NCBI RefSeq assembly: GCF_001949145.1
Contig: NW_019091362.1
Span: 10,500,031-10,564,030, forward strand
Direction: 5' to 3'
DNA length: 64,000 nucleotides
DNA from: Acanthaster planci
Taxonomy: Eukaryota > Echinodermata > Asteroidea > Valvatida > Acanthasteridae
The position numbers were made by a program, and so were the translations under genes. The notes under the pieces are model-generated. The model did not search any database and was not told the DNA's origin. It worked only from the letters and a program-made list of their open reading frames with translations. Below, piece after piece: positions 58,848 through 64,000 of the stretch (its first letter is position 1; each line of letters starts with the position of its first letter).

Positions 58848-58877
58848 CTTCAAAGGCGAAATGTCTTAGAATACCAT
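58748..58877 (-). CDS. Receptor exon 2: 5' leader end, start codon and signal peptide
   Basis: The acceptor is TTTATTTGTTCAG ending at 58878 and the donor is GTGAGT after 58748. The start codon is 58847-58845 with A at -3 and G at +4. Residues 1-33 begin MGWAWSWQ, then a hydrophobic core VSLLISVAL, then a likely cleavage region near PVHSQG: a signal peptide, as expected for a receptor with a large ectodomain. The exon ends in phase 1, matching the CUB1 exon. A three-codon upstream ORF (ATG GTA TTC TAA) sits at 58877-58866, directly after the acceptor. Confidence 0.8.
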
Positions 58878-59604
58878 CTGAACAAATAAAAGGTAAAAGT
58901 CACCCCATGTGATCTATGTAAGTGATACTGAGTAAAAAAGTTTGAGTAACGATTAGTTCATCGTTATGTATCATGGAAGGGAACCGAATCTGAACAATTC
59001 CTTCTTTTTCAAAATTACTCTCGAGTGCAAATTTGTTTTCATGAAAGAGAGAATAATAACATGTTATATGTTTCAACACAGTATAAGTGGTGAATATGCG
59101 CTACATCATTTAGACTGAAAAGGAAAATTGTCAATAAAGCATGTCCCTTGGTAACATCTTAACTGACTCTTGGGACTAGACAGAAACATGATTTGACTAT
59201 GTTCATTATACCTGAGCTACATATACCTTGCGTCGTTCGTTTGCTGCATTATTAAGGTGGAGAAAACTACACCGTTAACACCGTTTTGGACATCTGATTA
59301 CGAGGTGGTAACTTAACACTGCTGTTTTACGGGGGAAGGTCTCAAGTACAGTGCTGGAAACAATGAATCAGCTGTTGTTCACTTCATTAACTGTCCACTC
59401 ATGGACATCATTTTTTGTGATATCGGCACTTATAATCACGTATACTGCAGGCACAGATTTTTCTGTGAGCCTGCCCCAAAGAGTATTATTTAGGACAGAG
59501 ACGGACTATTAACTGAAAGTAACAAATGAGTTTCAGATTAATGATCAGTCAGTGAGTTTGATATCGATTTGTTTAGGCTGTGAGGAATTTGAGAGTTTTC
59601 TTAC

Positions 59605-59710
59605 CCAATAGCGGAGCAGATTTCGTCAGTGCTCAGATATCACCTGATGATTCCAATCTGACGCTGAGCCCGCACAATGCTGACGAAGAAAATGTCACGC
59701 AGTACACGCA
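59605..59710 (-). other. Probable non-coding first exon of the receptor gene (5' end approximate)
   Basis: A donor of the form TTGG/GTAAGAAAAC places the exon end at 59605, about 730 bases upstream of the start-codon exon's acceptor. The same exon end, donor and sequence around it recur at 17913-18010 in the relic copy, so this block was duplicated with the gene and resembles a transcribed leader. The 5' boundary is a guess; no clear TATA box is visible. An inverted CCAAT motif (GATTGG on the minus strand) lies near 59714-59719. Confidence 0.45.
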
Positions 59711-59719
59711 GTACCAATC

Positions 59720-62700
59720 AAAGCACTTGAATAGTTCGGCCGTGGACTAGGCTGACCGCTGTCAGGTGTTTTCACTTCCAAACACTTTGGGCGTTTTCTG
59801 CGCAACTCACATTCCGCATGGGCTTTGTGTGCTGTGTACCTGCTAGTTCTGTCCATCAGACAGAACGTGTTTGCTTTTAAATGCAGCAAGCCTAAAGTAA
59901 TTTACATTGTCAATGCATTAAAGTAATGAATTTGCTCTTTTACAAATCTTTTCCCAAGAGAGTCCAAAATGAAAAAAAGAGCAATTGATAATTTAACACA
60001 GATACGCATGGTATATACATGTACTTGATAGAAACTAGAACTGCACTCAGCAAATTGCAACATTGCCAATGCTGGTGGTTTTTCCGAGTAAATTCTATAG
60101 CATGCACGAGATAAGTCGTTCAAATATAAATAACGACAATAAGAGAAAACAGATATTAAAAAAATCAAAATTCAAGAATGGAACGCTTTTCAGATCATGC
60201 ATTTCCCTCGTTTGCAGGAACATGACGATGTCAGAATTAATTAAGTATAAGGGCGGATCCAGGAGCCCATCCCCCCAAAAAGGATGCCAAAGAATCATTT
60301 TTTAATTAACGAGAGACCTTATGGCGTTTTTCCGATTTAGATTGCCTTCCCTTCCAAAAGTGTATAGCCCCCCCACCCCCCCCAAATACACAAAAACGTA
60401 GCCTCAACCATAGGAAATGTCACTTACGGTTAAATAAACAAAATTTAACTTTTTGGTCCCCGCCAAAGCAAGCTAAATCTACCCAATGAAAATGGCTCTG
60501 CATTCGCCCTTGCTCATGTATGATTTCTTCTGTAACAATTAAATGAGATTTTCTGTTGCAAAATGCAAGTTCTTTCCTGTAGTCTGGAGGAAAGAAATCT
60601 GAGTTTTAAACATGCAAGTAAAGACCTGTCGGCATTGTGCCACAAGAATTTTACAAAAAACAAACATTTTGAAAATATGCATGATTGTTTTGGTGAGACC
60701 TAATTATTATTAATGACTTCATGAAACTGACATCCATTAAGGCCTACGCGAAAGTTAGGATCCATCATTTCTGTTCTTTCGTTATACTATAGAAAATTAC
60801 TGCATCCATCACCCGAAACTGACGAAGCATTGAAAAGATTACCCCACATGTGTAAAGACAGAATGGCCTTGGCTAGCTGACCTGACGACGTCGTCTATTA
60901 ATTATCGAGCCTGCCCGAACGAGTTTTATTTGACAAAGATATTAGGATAAGTGACATTGCTTGTCGTACGCCAAGTCGACTGTTTTATGGCGATCTTGAA
61001 GACATGCACGGATTCTACCACCGCACATTTGACTCCGAAAAGCCATCAACAGCTGAACGATGTTCCGATATAATTAACTAGACAATATACAACTCTCTTC
61101 TAGGCCTAATTTTTAGAACGTTTCAATCTTTTAGGGGGATTTAATCATGGGCTTAATTTAAACAAAAACCACTTAAACCGAGGACAACGCATTAGATGAA
61201 TTTCCATGTGTATTCCACCTTTTCTGCGTGCATATTAGCCTATTCAGTGGGGATTTCTTGAAATTGCATACGACTTCCATTTTGCCTGGTTCGGCAGGTA
61301 TATACAACCTATGCTTGATCAGTAATCAAGCATCACCCCATAATCAAAGTGAAAAAGTGAAACTACTGTACACGTATTTAAAACCAGAAGTTTAATAGGT
61401 GTTTTAATATACAGAATTAGTTTTTATAGGGAATGCATTGAAAAAAATGCATTAGTAAAATAGAGGAATATATAGGCCCTAGTTGGAAAAGGGACCATAA
61501 TAACATGGAACCCAAGCTCCATGCATAGAATTTGATTTTTAAGATTAAAAATTAGGCCCTACGTGCGACCGACGCGACGTCTGAAAAATGTCTGTAGACT
61601 AAATAGGGAACGGGATTAAGTCTAGCATAGAATTAACTGCTGACGCGCTCTTTTTTTTTATTACACAACTGTCAGGGGGATACACGATACTTTCCTATGG
61701 GAAAATGTTCTATAGCCAGTCTTGAGAAGAGACAAGTCTTTGCGCCTCGTGGAAGCTACACCCCTCCAGCCCCTGCCCATCCGCTGGATAGCATACGCCA
61801 ATGCTACTAACACGTACCGTCTAAACGTGTCGCTTAATCAGCTGTAACTTAAAATATTATCTCTGTACGCTCTATGTGAGGCAAGGGGCAGTGAAAATTT
61901 TCAAACACTTTCTGAAGTAGTCTGCTCTGGTATTCACATCCAACAGTAGTACTTTGAAACCGGCACTGGCTGGGCAAAAACGGTAATTATCAATATAGGC
62001 CGGTCAACCTCAACGCCTTTGTGCACTAGCTGCCAATTCGAGTATCGTGATATACGACTGAATTATTACACAGTCAAGTTGACTGGCTGTAACTCCCAGC
62101 AAGAAAGGAGGCTGTAAGGCTGGTGGGGCGATTCCAATTAGTATGATATAGTCACCTCTGGTTTCTGTTCAACCGTAGGGCCTATGTATCACAACTAAGA
62201 AAAGAAATGTTGGTACATAACATGAAGTAGGCCTAAATAAACATGGGCATAGGTTTACATCATGAACTACACCAACGTTCCCAATATATACTATAGATGA
62301 AGGGGGAGGGGTATACAAATACATGCTGCCAACTTGAACTCAGTGTACAAAAGTGTCAATTCTAAGCCACTATACATACATAGTTTAATGTGTGCATATA
62401 GGCCTACATGTTAGTGTACAATACCTGGATATAGATTTACAAATAAAACACACTTGCCGCCACCCTACAAAAGCTACTTAATTGACTTCTGCAGTACGTG
62501 TCAACTTACCAGTCGATGCAGCGAAATCACCCTCTCCCAGGGTCTTTCTTAACGTTCATAATTCAGAGCTATATGTACAACAAGATCAAGAACCTTGATG
62601 CAAATACCTAAAAAATACCATGCTGCAAGCCCAACTTAAAGTTATGACGCGGAAAGCCGATTAACGAACATGTCCATGGGCACAGTTAACTGAATCCATA

Positions 62701-62791
62701 CACATGTACCTTAAATTCCCTGTTATGTGGTCTATCCTGTCAAAAAGTGTTCCATATTTGCCCTTATACATTTATCAACGTCTCCCTTACC
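59720..62791. other. 5' flank of the receptor gene, no gene recognised
   Basis: AT-rich with a poly-C patch (60367-60385), several TAGGCCTA motifs, and short open frames without recognisable content. Any upstream regulatory DNA of the receptor would lie at the low-coordinate end. Confidence 0.5.
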
Positions 62792-63619
62792 NNNNNNNNN
62801 NNNNNNNNNNNNNNNNNNNNNNNNNNNNNNNNNNNNNNNNNNNNNNNNNNNNNNNNNNNNNNNNNNNNNNNNNNNNNNNNNNNNNNNNNNNNNNNNNNNN
62901 NNNNNNNNNNNNNNNNNNNNNNNNNNNNNNNNNNNNNNNNNNNNNNNNNNNNNNNNNNNNNNNNNNNNNNNNNNNNNNNNNNNNNNNNNNNNNNNNNNNN
63001 NNNNNNNNNNNNNNNNNNNNNNNNNNNNNNNNNNNNNNNNNNNNNNNNNNNNNNNNNNNNNNNNNNNNNNNNNNNNNNNNNNNNNNNNNNNNNNNNNNNN
63101 NNNNNNNNNNNNNNNNNNNNNNNNNNNNNNNNNNNNNNNNNNNNNNNNNNNNNNNNNNNNNNNNNNNNNNNNNNNNNNNNNNNNNNNNNNNNNNNNNNNN
63201 NNNNNNNNNNNNNNNNNNNNNNNNNNNNNNNNNNNNNNNNNNNNNNNNNNNNNNNNNNNNNNNNNNNNNNNNNNNNNNNNNNNNNNNNNNNNNNNNNNNN
63301 NNNNNNNNNNNNNNNNNNNNNNNNNNNNNNNNNNNNNNNNNNNNNNNNNNNNNNNNNNNNNNNNNNNNNNNNNNNNNNNNNNNNNNNNNNNNNNNNNNNN
63401 NNNNNNNNNNNNNNNNNNNNNNNNNNNNNNNNNNNNNNNNNNNNNNNNNNNNNNNNNNNNNNNNNNNNNNNNNNNNNNNNNNNNNNNNNNNNNNNNNNNN
63501 NNNNNNNNNNNNNNNNNNNNNNNNNNNNNNNNNNNNNNNNNNNNNNNNNNNNNNNNNNNNNNNNNNNNNNNNNNNNNNNNNNNNNNNNNNNNNNNNNNNN
63601 NNNNNNNNNNNNNNNNNNN
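62792..63619. other. Assembly gap (828 N)
   Basis: A run of N only. Open frames called across it are meaningless. Confidence 0.99.
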
Positions 63620-63760
63620 GACGATGAGGGTCAAGTGACGTAATGCTTATAAGTTGGTGCGCCAAAAATGTTAATTTCGCCGACACGAAATTACGCATAC
63701 GGATGTGTGGCTAAGGATTAATCGGGAGTGAGAGTCCGTGCCACACTAGTGGGGCTAAGT
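63620..63760 (+). repeat. Third copy of the 8.5-9.0 kb foldback element, cut by the gap
   Basis: GACGATGAGGGTCAAGTGAC, then CGCCGACACGAAATTACGC, ACGGATGTGTGGCTAAGGAT and GGGAGTGAGAGTCCGTGCCA match the arms at 8510-8640 (inverted) and 8957-9031. Confidence 0.75.
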
Positions 63761-63839
63761 ACTACTGTACTACTGTCAGTAGGCCTGGCCTTGAACTTGA
63801 AGTACTAGTCATGCTAGTACTAGTAGAAGTACTACTGGA

Positions 63840-63877
63840 TAGCTAAGTAGGAAGCCCTAGGCCTTCCTATTTAGCTA
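63840..63877. repeat. Hairpin next to TACTAG-rich DNA
   Basis: TAGCTAAGTAGGAAG and CTTCCTATTTAGCTA form 15-base arms with one mismatch around CCCTAGGC. Just before, TACTACTG and GTACTAGT words repeat. Confidence 0.65.
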
Positions 63878-64000
63878 CCCAGTGGACCTAAACTAAAGCC
63901 TACCCGATCATAGGCCTACCTCATAAGCCTTATCGCTAATACCTACCACATGGCTGATTTTGCACAACTGTGGAAAGGCATTGTGGGAAGGGAAAAGGGG

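Noticed and set aside
62704-63698. Five open frames of about 300 codons
   Set aside because: Created by the run of N.

Overview
The window is eukaryotic, intron-rich, AT-rich metazoan DNA. I infer a deuterostome, most likely an echinoderm or a relative. The reasons are dense TACATGTA and TAGGCCTA palindromes, metazoan-only modules (CUB, LDL-receptor class A, leucine-rich repeat, rhodopsin-type 7TM), consensus GT-AG introns and decayed LINE and MITE copies. The species cannot be fixed from the sequence alone. There is one assembly gap (62792-63619) and one isolated N (11344).

The window is dominated by a single minus-strand gene, start codon 58847 to stop 20775. I could chain 33 coding exons with consensus splice sites and matching phases. 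They sum to 6606 coding bases including the stop, about 2201 residues, with no internal stop. A probable non-coding first exon ends at 59605. The product is a very large leucine-rich-repeat GPCR of the relaxin-receptor / snail GRL101 (LGR type C) kind: signal peptide, nine CUB or CUB-like domains interleaved with fourteen LDLa modules, one short acidic Cys-containing linker, LRRNT, five LRRs and a 7TM domain encoded by one exon. All extracellular CUB/LDLa exons are phase 1-1 (except CUB8, split by a phase 2 intron) and all LRR exons are phase 2-2, so the gene is an exon-shuffling assembly.

Downstream, 12.4-18.1 kb holds a collapsed second copy of the same gene on the same strand. It keeps first-exon and start-codon-exon remnants (about 17.4-18.0 kb), three LRR exons (15398-15469, 15084-15155, 14376-14459) and a broken 7TM exon (about 13480-14122). 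The CUB/LDLa ectodomain is missing, there is a frameshift, TM3 to TM7 is deleted, and a stop follows five codons after the start. Part of the relic 7TM exon is far more similar to the intact gene than its flanks are, suggesting gene conversion.

Layout: 1-9.5 kb, intergenic, full of TACATGTA palindromes, with a LINE tail, a CCATGACTTTTCC repeat and foldback elements; 9.5-12.4 kb, intergenic with dispersed repeats; 12.4-18.1 kb, relic gene; 18.1-20.7 kb, intergenic and 3' flank of the intact gene; 20.8-59.6 kb, the receptor gene with introns holding a LINE (46.7-48.2 kb), a MITE (36.6-37.0 kb), a helicase fragment (28.3 kb), minisatellites and dispersed repeats; 59.7-64 kb, 5' flank with no recognised gene, the gap and another copy of the 8.5-9.0 kb foldback element.
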